From Akkermansiaceae bacterium UBA7890 (GTDB taxonomy: Bacteria > Verrucomicrobiota > Verrucomicrobiia > Verrucomicrobiales > Akkermansiaceae), in NCBI GenBank assembly GCA_002501065.1, contig DLRK01000084.1, positions 46,024 through 110,023 of the forward strand: 64,000 nt of DNA, written 5' to 3'. Positions 54,601 through 62,926 of this stretch are shown piece after piece. The position numbers and the translations under genes were made by a program. Under the pieces are notes generated by a model. It saw only the letters and a program-made list of their open reading frames with translations, was not told the DNA's origin and did not search any database. Position 1 is the first letter of the stretch. Each line of letters starts with the position of its first letter.

Positions 54601-56404
54601 CGATTTCACATGGGTTCGCCACGACAAGCAGTGCGGTGGTTACAGCGGATCGACGCACTTTCTCTTCGGTCGCAACAAGGGTTTCGGTTACCACGATGTG
54701 CTTCGTGACCACGGCATGTATCAGACCTGGCACCACCGACAGGCCTGCGACCCCGACACCTCCAGTGGCGGCGGCATGATGCTCAAGCCGCCATTCAACA
54801 TCGGGTGCGGTTGTCCCTGGTCCCTCCCATACACGATTGCGATGACCAATGTATCAATGGAGCCGGCCATTCCGTTCCGGTTCTTCCAGTCCGGCAACTC
54901 CCTTCCGGTCAGGGAACTGCGCATCAATTTTGGTGCCTCTGGCGACCGCAGGGACAGGGCTGGAAACCTCTGGTTCAACCCCGTGCGGGATGGGCATCCA
55001 AGCAAACTTCACCTCACTCTCGCCCCCATAATGACCTTTCACCCGACGGGCGAACGGTCCCCCGGTTATTCCACCAGGTATGGCCGGCGCAGTGCCAGCG
55101 ACATTGAAACCGAGAACACGCCTGCCCCGTTCCTCTTCGATTCCTACGCTTACGGACTGAAAAAATTCATCGTTCCGGTAACCGTTCCGGGCGAGAAAGA
55201 CGGCATTTACACCGTGCGCCTTGGTTTCTCGGCCCTGGCGGACGACCAGCCTGGCCAGCGGGTTTTTGACGTCCGGATCAACGGAAAAACGGTCCAGAAA
55301 GACCTCGATATCGTCAAGCAAACAGGCAGGGCAAACCGTGCCCTGTGGAAAGAATTTACCGTCGCGCTCAGCGAGAACCTTGAACTGGACCTGGTGGCAA
55401 AGCCCGGGAATTCCGCCGAGATCAAGGTGCCCTTGATTAATGCCATGGAGGTCATTCGCAAGGAAGTCGTCGCGCTTGGTTTCAAGGTGCCTGCCAGTGC
55501 CTGGGTGAATGAAAAAACACCCGAGAGAGCAGTTGAAATAGAGGTGATCAATCATCGGGATGTTCCGTTTTCCGGCAAATTGCACCTGAGTGCACCGGGG
55601 GGCATCATGGCAACCCCTTCCGGTCCCGTACCTGTCACTCTGCAACCCGGAGAGGGACGAACCATTGAGGTGCTTGTCAAAAACAATGAACCGGCCAGGA
55701 AAGGCTCTCACTCCCTTGCCTTGAAACTCCTTTCTGATACCGGAAAACTTGAGCATGAACACACCTTGACTGTCGCTTGCCTCGGCAAGCTTCAACGCCG
55801 CTCATTGACCGGCACCGGGCGCTGGTGCATGACCCGCAGGACATACGAGACATGGATCAACCGCAGCGTTCCACCCCACTATGTTGGCCGATTCCCTGCC
55901 TCATTGGGATCAATAGAAGCCGGTGACGACGGGGCCGCCTGCTCGTGGATGAGGTTCGGAATTCCACGCGAAATCGGCACAATCCACCGCATGCGCATCC
56001 GCCTGCACGCTGCACCTGAACTGAGTGCATGCTGGCATTCTCTCTACGGATCGGGTTCAGCCGCCCCGCGGCCGAAGCCGGGCCGAAATCACTGGGGTGC
56101 CCTGCGCCTGCTGAACAGCCTCACGCAGGTGGAAATCAACTCCTTGAATTACCCGGAACTTCCCGGAATGCTGCCGGAACATTACCCATTGGCACCAAGC
56201 GAATCGGACCCGAACGTTGTCGAGGCCGTGTTGCCCGCCGGCGTGCGGCGCAATGAGAATGGTGAGGGACTTGTGCAACTCATCCTTGAGGCCACTGCAA
56301 TGAACGGACCGGTATACTGGGCTTCCCAGGGATCCCGGGTCAGACCGGAAAATGCCCCCCAACTCGTGATCGACTACGAACCTGCCGTCCCGGAAAATGA
56401 ATAG
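51686..56404 (+). CDS. Giant secreted PQQ-type beta-propeller protein with embedded methyltransferase-like domain
   Basis: The 1572-residue protein has a signal peptide (cut after MALA, then EDWPTYRRDPG). BamB/PQQ-like propeller blades follow (about 85-415, GKIYIGSDDAHVYCLDARTGEQVW). A Rossmann domain like a class I methyltransferase (about 425-590) has a degenerate SAM motif VLDCDSGALAFSLA and then ADLIVSE and LLKPIRGIVLLGG. More propeller blades lie at about 605-1070. A malectin-like region (about 1160-1260, RVFDVRINGKTV) is followed by an Ig-like segment and a C-terminal domain resembling DNRLRE/CBM96 (ending APQLVIDYEP). It lies 24 bp before a shorter paralogue, inside a block bounded by direct repeats. 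It is probably extracellular or periplasmic; ligand and activity are unknown. Confidence 0.82.
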   Translation: MRQTTCPLLALGCLSAMALAEDWPTYRRDPGRGAVTSEKLELPLKNIWYFRSRQARLAPRHLPLRPESTKKFGSSHQEVLPEHARFSLPIIAVGDSVYFTSHDGRAVCLEAETGQKRWEFLTGAAITCAPNYAAGKIYIGSDDAHVYCLDARTGEQVWKHKPVTDDRWFISFGRMSSIWPVRTDVLVDEGSAYFGAGVFPHDGMYVNAIDAGSGKRLWRSVCSGYGFAGHLFASRTSLVLPTELKGFHRHQVKFRRSDGSLSSEQDPEIDTRREYLNENDGGVVIGDIHYTSRNDSVMAWKKDDEKADGGRKQIWGQRVAGMLFDPRDTLYAGGVVYYAANEHRGQGQAAEGKDGAVLALDARDGKKLWEVRIPERTHQMAVAGGRLFVSTRQGTIYCFGSSGEEGGGVVDESVEPDPFTQVQDKDIQACRHAAQRMLAANNSDAQGLGLEKEGFALVLDCDSGALAFSLAKSSNLYICAVFDDPDKAQTARRRFSRANLLASRISVWFREPGTRLPYSPNFADLIVSERAAAGGVMPDYTGELERLLKPIRGIVLLGGKQEDKALSQWVDTAKPGEWKIITQHEMRWAVHVRPPVDNGGGWTHANGNPGNTMCSHDSALKPPLGIVWYGPPYSKHSLGRPPLVHNGVLVCPIDENTVEGYDAYNGRKLWHYNGRKLWHYNKILTLGGRDSDRNSRMMAVGGDSLFIPDGNVEPGKKNQGVLRLDLWTGKVIGGYPAPFPEMRMGHFAVSRDGKTFWRSGYGDKTETQGDWTCLYAVDTESGKVLWMAGGPGKEKPFGLYSERVPYERWAAMGDGIIYIKRAGPSAEQVAQLDAETKAYLAQNDPESLRNFDQLQRQIKRFVAMDAMTGKILYDRAVDVQDCDTYVAAHNGKVLFLNNSGEKWWGGFGANAFKNNSIAVHDALTGKFLWKRKCNYRFEPVITDNTIYAEPWAFDLATGKRQRREHPITGAEGDFTWVRHDKQCGGYSGSTHFLFGRNKGFGYHDVLRDHGMYQTWHHRQACDPDTSSGGGMMLKPPFNIGCGCPWSLPYTIAMTNVSMEPAIPFRFFQSGNSLPVRELRINFGASGDRRDRAGNLWFNPVRDGHPSKLHLTLAPIMTFHPTGERSPGYSTRYGRRSASDIETENTPAPFLFDSYAYGLKKFIVPVTVPGEKDGIYTVRLGFSALADDQPGQRVFDVRINGKTVQKDLDIVKQTGRANRALWKEFTVALSENLELDLVAKPGNSAEIKVPLINAMEVIRKEVVALGFKVPASAWVNEKTPERAVEIEVINHRDVPFSGKLHLSAPGGIMATPSGPVPVTLQPGEGRTIEVLVKNNEPARKGSHSLALKLLSDTGKLEHEHTLTVACLGKLQRRSLTGTGRWCMTRRTYETWINRSVPPHYVGRFPASLGSIEAGDDGAACSWMRFGIPREIGTIHRMRIRLHAAPELSACWHSLYGSGSAAPRPKPGRNHWGALRLLNSLTQVEINSLNYPELPGMLPEHYPLAPSESDPNVVEAVLPAGVRRNENGEGLVQLILEATAMNGPVYWASQGSRVRPENAPQLVIDYEPAVPENE
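53681..53728 (+). repeat. Exact 24-bp tandem duplication inside the first PQQ gene
   Basis: Two perfect copies, 53681-53704 and 53705-53728, encode GRKLWHYN twice in frame. The paralogue at the matching place has one copy (SGRKLWYYP). The lack of any mismatch suggests a recent slippage event. Confidence 0.9.
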
Positions 56405-56428
56405 TCCCGGTTCTGGAAAAGTTTTCAT

Positions 56429-59400
56429 ATGAACAGGAACCTTTGTCTTCTGATCGCCTTGGTTTGTATTGTCACGACGGCGAAGTCCGAGGACTGGCCC
56501 ACCTGGCGCCATGACCCGCTCCGCAGCGGGGTGAGCGGGGAAAAGCTCGCGCCGCCGCTGGAAGAAGTGTGGGTCTTTCGCTCGCGCCAGGCGCGGGATG
56601 CACCGGTCCCCACCCAGGCTCCGCAGTCATTCGCCTACCCCTGGGGCATGCATTATACGCTGCCGATCAGCTCGGCGGGCGATTCACTCTTTTTCAACAG
56701 TCACATCGATGGACGCACGGTCTGTCTTGACGTGGCAACCGGTAATAAGCGCTGGGAATTTATCGCCGCCGCCGCGATGAATCGAACACCGACTTATTAC
56801 GAGAAGAGGATCTATGTCGGCAGTGACGATGGGCATGTTTATTGCCTTGATGCGGGAACGGGAAAACTGATCTGGAAATTCAAAGCCGCGCAACGTAACC
56901 GATGGATGCTCTCATATGAAAAACTAACCTCAGCATGGCCCGTTCGCTCCGATGTGGTAGTCGATCGTGGCGTGGCTTATTTCACGGCGGGGATCCTGCC
57001 GCACGAGGGAACGTTCCTTTTCGCTGTGGACGCAGAGACAGGAAGGCTGATCTGGTGCAACGCCTCACAGGGAGCTGCCATGCGACGGGAAGCCATTGCC
57101 CCGGCCGGCCACCTGATCGTTTCAGAAAAAACCATCTGGGTGCCGCGCGACCACCTCGGCTACAACCAGAGCCACGGGATGCTGGTCTCGTTTGAACGAG
57201 AAACTGGAAACCATCCCGTCAAGGTGGAGGATCCGCACGCCATCCCCTACGGCGGTGATGTGCCGGTCTTCGGGGTGAGCGTCGGAAGCACCCGTTACCT
57301 GGGCGACGTGGCGCAGACGGCCACGAAGGAACAGAACAAGCCGGCAGTGAAGATCTGGGATCGACGCGAGACGAAAGACGCCACGCACTGGACTGATGTC
57401 GACTCGGTGCTCGGGCTGCGCTCCGGCAGCAGCAAATACCGCGTGGGTGGCGTGCATTACCGCAATGACCCTGACGCCTGCACCGTCGTCTTCGCAGGCG
57501 GTGTCATTTATCATTCGATGTTCCAGATCGATCCAGGAAAAGGCGTTGGTTCCAGGATTCTCGCCCGTCGTCCGGAGAACGGCGACATTCTCTGGTCAAC
57601 CCAGATTCCGGAACGAGCCAACCAGCTGATCATCGCAAACGGTCGCCTTTTTGCCACCACTCGACGCGGGGTCATCCGCTGTTTTGCTCCCCCGGGTACG
57701 ACAAAACACGGCACCATTACCGAGAGGACCAGCGATGTAGCCGTTGGCGACCAGGAATTATTTCAATCCATTGCCACATCCATTGTGCAGCAGACTGATG
57801 TTCGCGATGGCTACGCGCTGGTTCTCGATTGCGAGAGTGGCGCCCTGGCCGAGCAATTGGCCCGGCAAACAGATCTCTCTATCTGCGCTGTCTTTGACGA
57901 CGAGGCAAAGGCGATCGCCTCGAGGGCCTCCTACGCCAAGGCCAGCCTGCATGGCACCCGAATAACGGTCTTTCACCAGCCACCAGGAACCAGGTTGCCG
58001 TTCCCCTCCTACTATGCCGACTTGATCGTTTCGGAGGCAGCCGTAAAAGGGACATTGCCGTCCAAAAAGACAATCGAGGACCTCTCGCGCATACTAAAGC
58101 CGATTCGCGGCATTGCGCTGATCGGAGGCGGTAAAACCACAGCTGATGCCTTAGGAACATGGAACGCCGCTACCCAGCAGCAGGGCTGGACGATCGTGAA
58201 GAGTGGCAACGGGGTCTGGAGCCGGCGGGTCCGTCCCCAACTCGCCCAATCCGGGAGCTGGACACATCAACTCGGCGACTCCGGCAATACCGGTTCCAGT
58301 GATGATGGCGCGCTCAAGGGACCGCTGGGCGTCCTGTGGTATGGTCCGCCAGTATTACGCTACGGAAACAACAGTATGCCCGCGCGCCTGGCGCATGGCC
58401 TGATGCTGCTTCCCGTCCACAATGGCATCATCGCGTGTGATCAGTACAGCGGCCGCAAGCTCTGGTATTATCCCTGCCCGGAGAACTCGCAATTCTTCAT
58501 TGCCGACAGGACAATCTACCTCCGCAGGGAGATACTCAAGGACGACCGCCCCACCGGCAAGGCCCTGTGGGAACGGATCACTCTTGAGACGGGAAAGAAA
58601 ATTGATGGGGTTGTGCTTCCCAGGATGATGGAGCAGGGAACCATCAGCCAGATGGCCGCCAGTCGCGACGGGAAGATCGTCTACGGCCACGTGCAATGGC
58701 AGCAAACCATCAAGCAGGGAGACGAGGAGATCAAGAAGGACTTCCGCTGCCTCTTCGCGGAGGATTCCACCTCCGGAAAACGCCTCTGGACAATCGGGGG
58801 AGTGGGACAGCAACGCCAGTGGGATAGCTGGGTGGCAATCAGTGACGGTCGCCTGTATTGCAGCATTCCCGTAACTGACGCCCATCGCGAGAAAGCACTC
58901 ACCGAGATGAAGGCCTGTTTGCAACAGCATTCCCCGGAACGGTTCAAGGCTTTTGATTCTTCGAAACGTTCCATCCAGGCCATGGCCGCCCTGGAGGGAG
59001 CAACCGGAAAAATTCTCTACGAAACCGGAATCGATACGACCAATGTCTTCCTTTACAGCGGTCGACGCGGTGTCCACTACAACCCGTCGATTATTCCCTT
59101 CACCATGGCCAGCGACAACACTGTCGTCTTCGCAACCCAGAGCGGAGCTGACAAAGGTTGGCGACAATGGCCCAATGGGGCCTACAAGCCACGCACCCTG
59201 ACTGTTTACGCAGGCGACACCGGAAAGCTGCTGTGGAGCAAACATGCCGATTATCGAACCCGGCCTGTCATCGCCAATGGAACAATCTATGCTGAACCCT
59301 GGGGCTATGACATCCAAACCGGAGAACGCCGTCAGCGCACCCATCCGGTCACTGGCCGGAAGGCAGACTGGGCCTGGTGCCGATACGGAAAACAGTGCGG

Positions 59401-60433
59401 GCAGTTCTCCGCCTCACGGCACTTTCTCTTCGGGCGCTCGACGGGCGTAGCCTATCACGACTTGCTCAATGACGACGGTCTCTACACCTTCTATCACAGC
59501 CGCATGAGTTGTCTCTTCGACGCCATCACCGGTGGCGGCATGATGATCAAGCCTCCAATGGCGGTGTATTGCAGTTGTTCCTGGTCCCTGCCGTTTTCCG
59601 TGGCGATGGGACAGGTGGAAGCCCCACCCGCAACGCCTTTCCTCTTCGCCCAACCCGGCCCTGTCCTGCCGGTAAAGCACCTCTATCTTGATCTTGGCGG
59701 CACCGGCGACCGGCGCGATCCGGATGGCAACCTCTGGCTGACCACGGAACGCCCTCACCGGCACAAGCTATTGCTTGATCATGAAGCAGAGGTGGTCACA
59801 TATCCTGGAGGTGGATCCGTGGGACTCCATTCGCAAGCTATCCCGGAAGGTGATGCCGACACGCATTTTGTTTTCACCTCCGCTGTTCGCGGAATGAGCC
59901 AATGCACGGTGCCTGTGACCACGCCCGGTGATGGAAAAGGACGTTACAGAATACGCCTGGGATTTTCCGCTCCCCCCGGTGATGTTCCCGGGCAGCGTGT
60001 TTTTGATGTCCTTCTCAACGGGGAAACCGTGCTTACCGATTTCGACATCGTCAGGGAATCCGGCAGGCCAGAGCATGGCATCTGGAGAGAATTTTCCATC
60101 AACATCGACTCAAGCCTGGTGATAGACCTGGTGGCGAAAACCGAGGCTCCCACCCTCCAGCAGACACCGTTCATCAATGCCGTCGCGATCATTCGCGAGG
60201 AAACCAAGACCAGCGGAATCAAGATTCCGGAAAAAACCTTGGTGAATGAAATAAAAAACGAGACAAGCAGCATCACGTTTCGGGCTGCAAACCACAGAAA
60301 CACTGTGACGCTTGAATCTGGTGAGCAAAAGGATATCAAGGTTCACCTCCGGAACAACCAGACTGCAGGACGGAATCACACCCTCCGGCGGAAAAGCTCC
60401 TTGTCACCTACGACCACTTCCTTCGCCAGATAA
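56429..60433 (+). CDS. Second giant PQQ-type propeller protein, 3'-truncated paralogue
   Basis: The 1334-residue protein has the same plan as its neighbour: signal peptide (cut after TAKS), EDWPTWRHDP start, propeller blades, an embedded methyltransferase-like domain (about 440-580, VLDCESGALAEQLA, YADLIVSEAA, ILKPIRGIALIGG), more blades and a malectin-like region (about 1160-1260, QRVFDVLLNGETV). It then departs: the Ig-like segment is shortened and the CBM96-like end is absent. The last 10-12 codons run into sequence homologous to the 3' end of aroC, in a different frame. The gene therefore looks cut at a recombination point and capped by chance. Overall similarity to the first protein is moderate, so the pair is old. 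Confidence 0.8.
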   Translation: MNRNLCLLIALVCIVTTAKSEDWPTWRHDPLRSGVSGEKLAPPLEEVWVFRSRQARDAPVPTQAPQSFAYPWGMHYTLPISSAGDSLFFNSHIDGRTVCLDVATGNKRWEFIAAAAMNRTPTYYEKRIYVGSDDGHVYCLDAGTGKLIWKFKAAQRNRWMLSYEKLTSAWPVRSDVVVDRGVAYFTAGILPHEGTFLFAVDAETGRLIWCNASQGAAMRREAIAPAGHLIVSEKTIWVPRDHLGYNQSHGMLVSFERETGNHPVKVEDPHAIPYGGDVPVFGVSVGSTRYLGDVAQTATKEQNKPAVKIWDRRETKDATHWTDVDSVLGLRSGSSKYRVGGVHYRNDPDACTVVFAGGVIYHSMFQIDPGKGVGSRILARRPENGDILWSTQIPERANQLIIANGRLFATTRRGVIRCFAPPGTTKHGTITERTSDVAVGDQELFQSIATSIVQQTDVRDGYALVLDCESGALAEQLARQTDLSICAVFDDEAKAIASRASYAKASLHGTRITVFHQPPGTRLPFPSYYADLIVSEAAVKGTLPSKKTIEDLSRILKPIRGIALIGGGKTTADALGTWNAATQQQGWTIVKSGNGVWSRRVRPQLAQSGSWTHQLGDSGNTGSSDDGALKGPLGVLWYGPPVLRYGNNSMPARLAHGLMLLPVHNGIIACDQYSGRKLWYYPCPENSQFFIADRTIYLRREILKDDRPTGKALWERITLETGKKIDGVVLPRMMEQGTISQMAASRDGKIVYGHVQWQQTIKQGDEEIKKDFRCLFAEDSTSGKRLWTIGGVGQQRQWDSWVAISDGRLYCSIPVTDAHREKALTEMKACLQQHSPERFKAFDSSKRSIQAMAALEGATGKILYETGIDTTNVFLYSGRRGVHYNPSIIPFTMASDNTVVFATQSGADKGWRQWPNGAYKPRTLTVYAGDTGKLLWSKHADYRTRPVIANGTIYAEPWGYDIQTGERRQRTHPVTGRKADWAWCRYGKQCGQFSASRHFLFGRSTGVAYHDLLNDDGLYTFYHSRMSCLFDAITGGGMMIKPPMAVYCSCSWSLPFSVAMGQVEAPPATPFLFAQPGPVLPVKHLYLDLGGTGDRRDPDGNLWLTTERPHRHKLLLDHEAEVVTYPGGGSVGLHSQAIPEGDADTHFVFTSAVRGMSQCTVPVTTPGDGKGRYRIRLGFSAPPGDVPGQRVFDVLLNGETVLTDFDIVRESGRPEHGIWREFSINIDSSLVIDLVAKTEAPTLQQTPFINAVAIIREETKTSGIKIPEKTLVNEIKNETSSITFRAANHRNTVTLESGEQKDIKVHLRNNQTAGRNHTLRRKSSLSPTTTSFAR

Positions 60434-60676
60434 CCCAATGCGGACTGGAATCCTCAGCACAACATTAACCGGTTTCATCCCCCTGAAATGCTAGCGATCA
60501 CATCCTTCGATATCTCGATCTTCGGAGTCATAGGTATCATTATCATCATCTTCATTGTCATCGGCCTCATCAAGGGGTTCGTCCGCATGACCTTCGGACT
60601 GATCGCGCTCTCAGCCGGCATCCTCGCGAGCCTCTGGGGCTTCAGGAACGGAGCCTACCTCGCCGCCACTCTCATC
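60401..60676 (+). repeat. Direct repeat, copy B (aroC 3' remnant plus intact cvpA 5' end)
   Basis: Partner of 51255-51530. It begins inside the 3' end of the second PQQ gene, where an aroC-like stretch (CTTCGCCAGA, CCAATGCGGACTGGAATCCT) is found out of frame. It continues into the intact cvpA gene. The constant offset and shared stop/spacer/start arrangement show true homology. Confidence 0.85.
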
Positions 60677-61363
60677 GAGAATCCCGATCCCTGGATGTCC
60701 GCCGCGGTGGGAATCATCCTCGGCCTCGCCATCTTCTTCGTGGCGCGAGCCCTTTTCGGGATCTTTCTCAGTCCTGCTGGTTCCAAGAACGGCAAGGCCA
60801 GGAAAATCGCCCCCCTCGGAGGCATGCTCGGTTTTGTCATGGGAGCAGCCTTCGTCTGGTTCTGTCTGGTGGGTGTCCGTTACAACGGCACCCTCTCTGA
60901 GCTCGCCTGGCTACGGGAAGCCATCCAGAACAAGGACTGGCTCAATGCCACCACGAACGAGAACCGGGAAGCCAAACGCCCCTCTCAGCCAATCTTCTCC
61001 AGGTTGAAACGAGGCCTCGACACCAGCGCTATCGGCCAGTTCCACGAGGAGCAGCTGGATTTCCTCAACAACCGTTCCCAGGCCAACCTCTCCAAACTCA
61101 CCATCCTGGTTGAGAACGAGCAGGCCGCCACCCGCGCTTACCTGACCAAGGACGTTCGAGAGGCGGCCCTGCAGACGCAGATTAACACCCTCCTCGTCAA
61201 GCAGAGCACCAAACTCAAGACCTTCTATGAAGAAGGACACTACTCGCAACTCCTTCACTCCGATTTCATCAAGGAGGCCAGCCAGGAAGCCGAGGAGCAA
61301 CTTGAGGGGCTTGATATCGAAAAAGCGATTGGCCTCATCGGGACCGGGGAGGCGAAGGACTAA
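60488..61363 (+). CDS. cvpA: CvpA family membrane protein
   Basis: The 291-residue protein has four hydrophobic segments in its first 145 residues (FGVIGIIIIIFIVIGLIKGF, then FGLIALSAGILASLWGF and two more), typical of CvpA/colicin V production-like proteins. A soluble C-terminal helical part (about 150-291) is rich in Gln, Glu and Lys. CvpA-type proteins affect envelope processes; the exact role is unknown. Its 5' end is duplicated upstream beside aroC, suggesting that aroC and cvpA were once adjacent. gatB follows after 66 bp. Confidence 0.78.
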   Translation: MLAITSFDISIFGVIGIIIIIFIVIGLIKGFVRMTFGLIALSAGILASLWGFRNGAYLAATLIENPDPWMSAAVGIILGLAIFFVARALFGIFLSPAGSKNGKARKIAPLGGMLGFVMGAAFVWFCLVGVRYNGTLSELAWLREAIQNKDWLNATTNENREAKRPSQPIFSRLKRGLDTSAIGQFHEEQLDFLNNRSQANLSKLTILVENEQAATRAYLTKDVREAALQTQINTLLVKQSTKLKTFYEEGHYSQLLHSDFIKEASQEAEEQLEGLDIEKAIGLIGTGEAKD

Positions 61364-61429
61364 CTCCTGCCCCTCTGCCTTCTGCCAAACGTTGCTACGG
61401 CCCGGTCGGACAATTTACCACTGCCCCTG

Positions 61430-62893
61430 ATGCACGAGGATTACATTGCCACCATCGGTCTTGAGGTTCACTGCCAGGTCGACACCAGCAGCAAGATGTT
61501 CTGCGGGTGCCGGACCAGCTTCGGGGAGGAACCCAACACCAACGTATGCCCCACCTGTCTCGGCCTGCCCGGTTCCCTGCCTGTCCTCAACAAAGCCGCC
61601 ATCGAGCAGACCGTCCTCGCCGGCCTCCTCCTCGAATGCGAGACACCGGAGATCTCCAAGTGGGACCGGAAGAACTACTTCTATCCGGACATGCCCAAGA
61701 ACTACCAGATCTCGCAGTTTGATCTGCCTCTCTGTCTCGGCGGAGCGGTGCCCCTCTCCGATCACAACTACCCCCGGGATTACCAGAAAAACATCGCCAA
61801 CCCGGGCAGGGAAATCGGACTCACCCGCATCCATCTTGAGGAGGACGTGGCGAAATCCACCCACCTGGAAAATGCCAGCGTGATCGATTTCAACCGGGCC
61901 GGCACACCCTTGATGGAGATCGTCTCGGAACCGGAAATCGAAACCCCCGAAGAGGCTTTCGCCTACCTCAAGACCCTCCAGCAGATCCTGATCTATGGCG
62001 GCATCTCCGACGCCGACATGGAAAAGGGCCAACTGCGCTGCGACGTCAATGTCTCCGTCCGCAAGAAAGGCACCGATGAACTGGGCACCAAGATCGAACT
62101 CAAGAACATGAATTCGATCTCCGCGGTCCGTCGCGCCCTCCATCATGAAATTGAGCGCCAGATCGACGTTCTGGAAGAGGGCGGCACCCACGTTCAGGCC
62201 ACCTGGCGCTGGAATGATGACACCGGCGTCACCGAATTCATGCGTGGCAAGGAAGATGCGCACGACTACCGCTACTTCCCTGATCCCGACCTCCTTCCCG
62301 TGCGTTCCGGAGATATTGTCGAACGCATGCGCCAGCATGTCCCCGAACTCCCGGCCGAAAAGGCGACCCGTTTCGAACAGAATTACGAGATTACCGACTA
62401 CGATGCCAACGTCCTTGCTTCCGATCGAGCCCTTGCCGATTACTTCGAAGCCGCAGTCAAATCATCGCAGGCCAAACCCAAGAAGACGGCGAACTGGGTC
62501 ATCAACACGCTTCTCAGGCATCTCAACGACGACAACCTTGCTCCCTCGGCTTCACCCGTCTCCCCCGAACGACTGGCTGGCACTGTCGATCTCATCGAAG
62601 CTGGCACCATCTCAAACAACCAGGCCAGGGAAGTCTTTGAAGTGCTGTGGAAAAGCCCCGAGCGGGATCCCGCCGAGATCGCCGCAGAAATGGGATTTGA
62701 ACCGGCCGATACCGACGCGATCGATGCTTTTATCGCCGAAGCCATCGCCGCCAACCCGGACAAAGTGGCCGAGATCCAGGGTGGCAACGAAAAGCTCGTT
62801 AATTGGCTTACCGGCCAGGTGATGAAAGCCTCGAAGGGAAAGGCAAACCCGAAGCAGGTGACTGATTCGATCCGATCCAAGCTCCTCTCCTAG
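61430..62893 (+). CDS. gatB: Asp-tRNA(Asn)/Glu-tRNA(Gln) amidotransferase subunit B
   Basis: Subunit of GatCAB that amidates misacylated Glu-tRNA(Gln) or Asp-tRNA(Asn). It has 487 residues, a full length. Motifs are IGLEVHCQVDTSSKMFCGC, the zinc site CPTCLGLPGSLPVLN, KNYFYPDMPKNYQISQ and RCDVNVSVRKKG. The C-terminal helical YqeY-like tail (about 330-487) contacts tRNA. gatA and gatC are not in this window. Confidence 0.97.
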   Translation: MHEDYIATIGLEVHCQVDTSSKMFCGCRTSFGEEPNTNVCPTCLGLPGSLPVLNKAAIEQTVLAGLLLECETPEISKWDRKNYFYPDMPKNYQISQFDLPLCLGGAVPLSDHNYPRDYQKNIANPGREIGLTRIHLEEDVAKSTHLENASVIDFNRAGTPLMEIVSEPEIETPEEAFAYLKTLQQILIYGGISDADMEKGQLRCDVNVSVRKKGTDELGTKIELKNMNSISAVRRALHHEIERQIDVLEEGGTHVQATWRWNDDTGVTEFMRGKEDAHDYRYFPDPDLLPVRSGDIVERMRQHVPELPAEKATRFEQNYEITDYDANVLASDRALADYFEAAVKSSQAKPKKTANWVINTLLRHLNDDNLAPSASPVSPERLAGTVDLIEAGTISNNQAREVFEVLWKSPERDPAEIAAEMGFEPADTDAIDAFIAEAIAANPDKVAEIQGGNEKLVNWLTGQVMKASKGKANPKQVTDSIRSKLLS

Positions 62894-62926
62894 CCAGTGC
62901 CCCCGTCCACTGAATCCTTTCTCCAG

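Noticed and set aside
51255..60676. Composite transposon or phage-like element carrying the PQQ genes
   Set aside because: No transposase, integrase, attachment-site repeat or inverted repeats; the flanking repeats are duplicated host gene ends, not insertion sequences.
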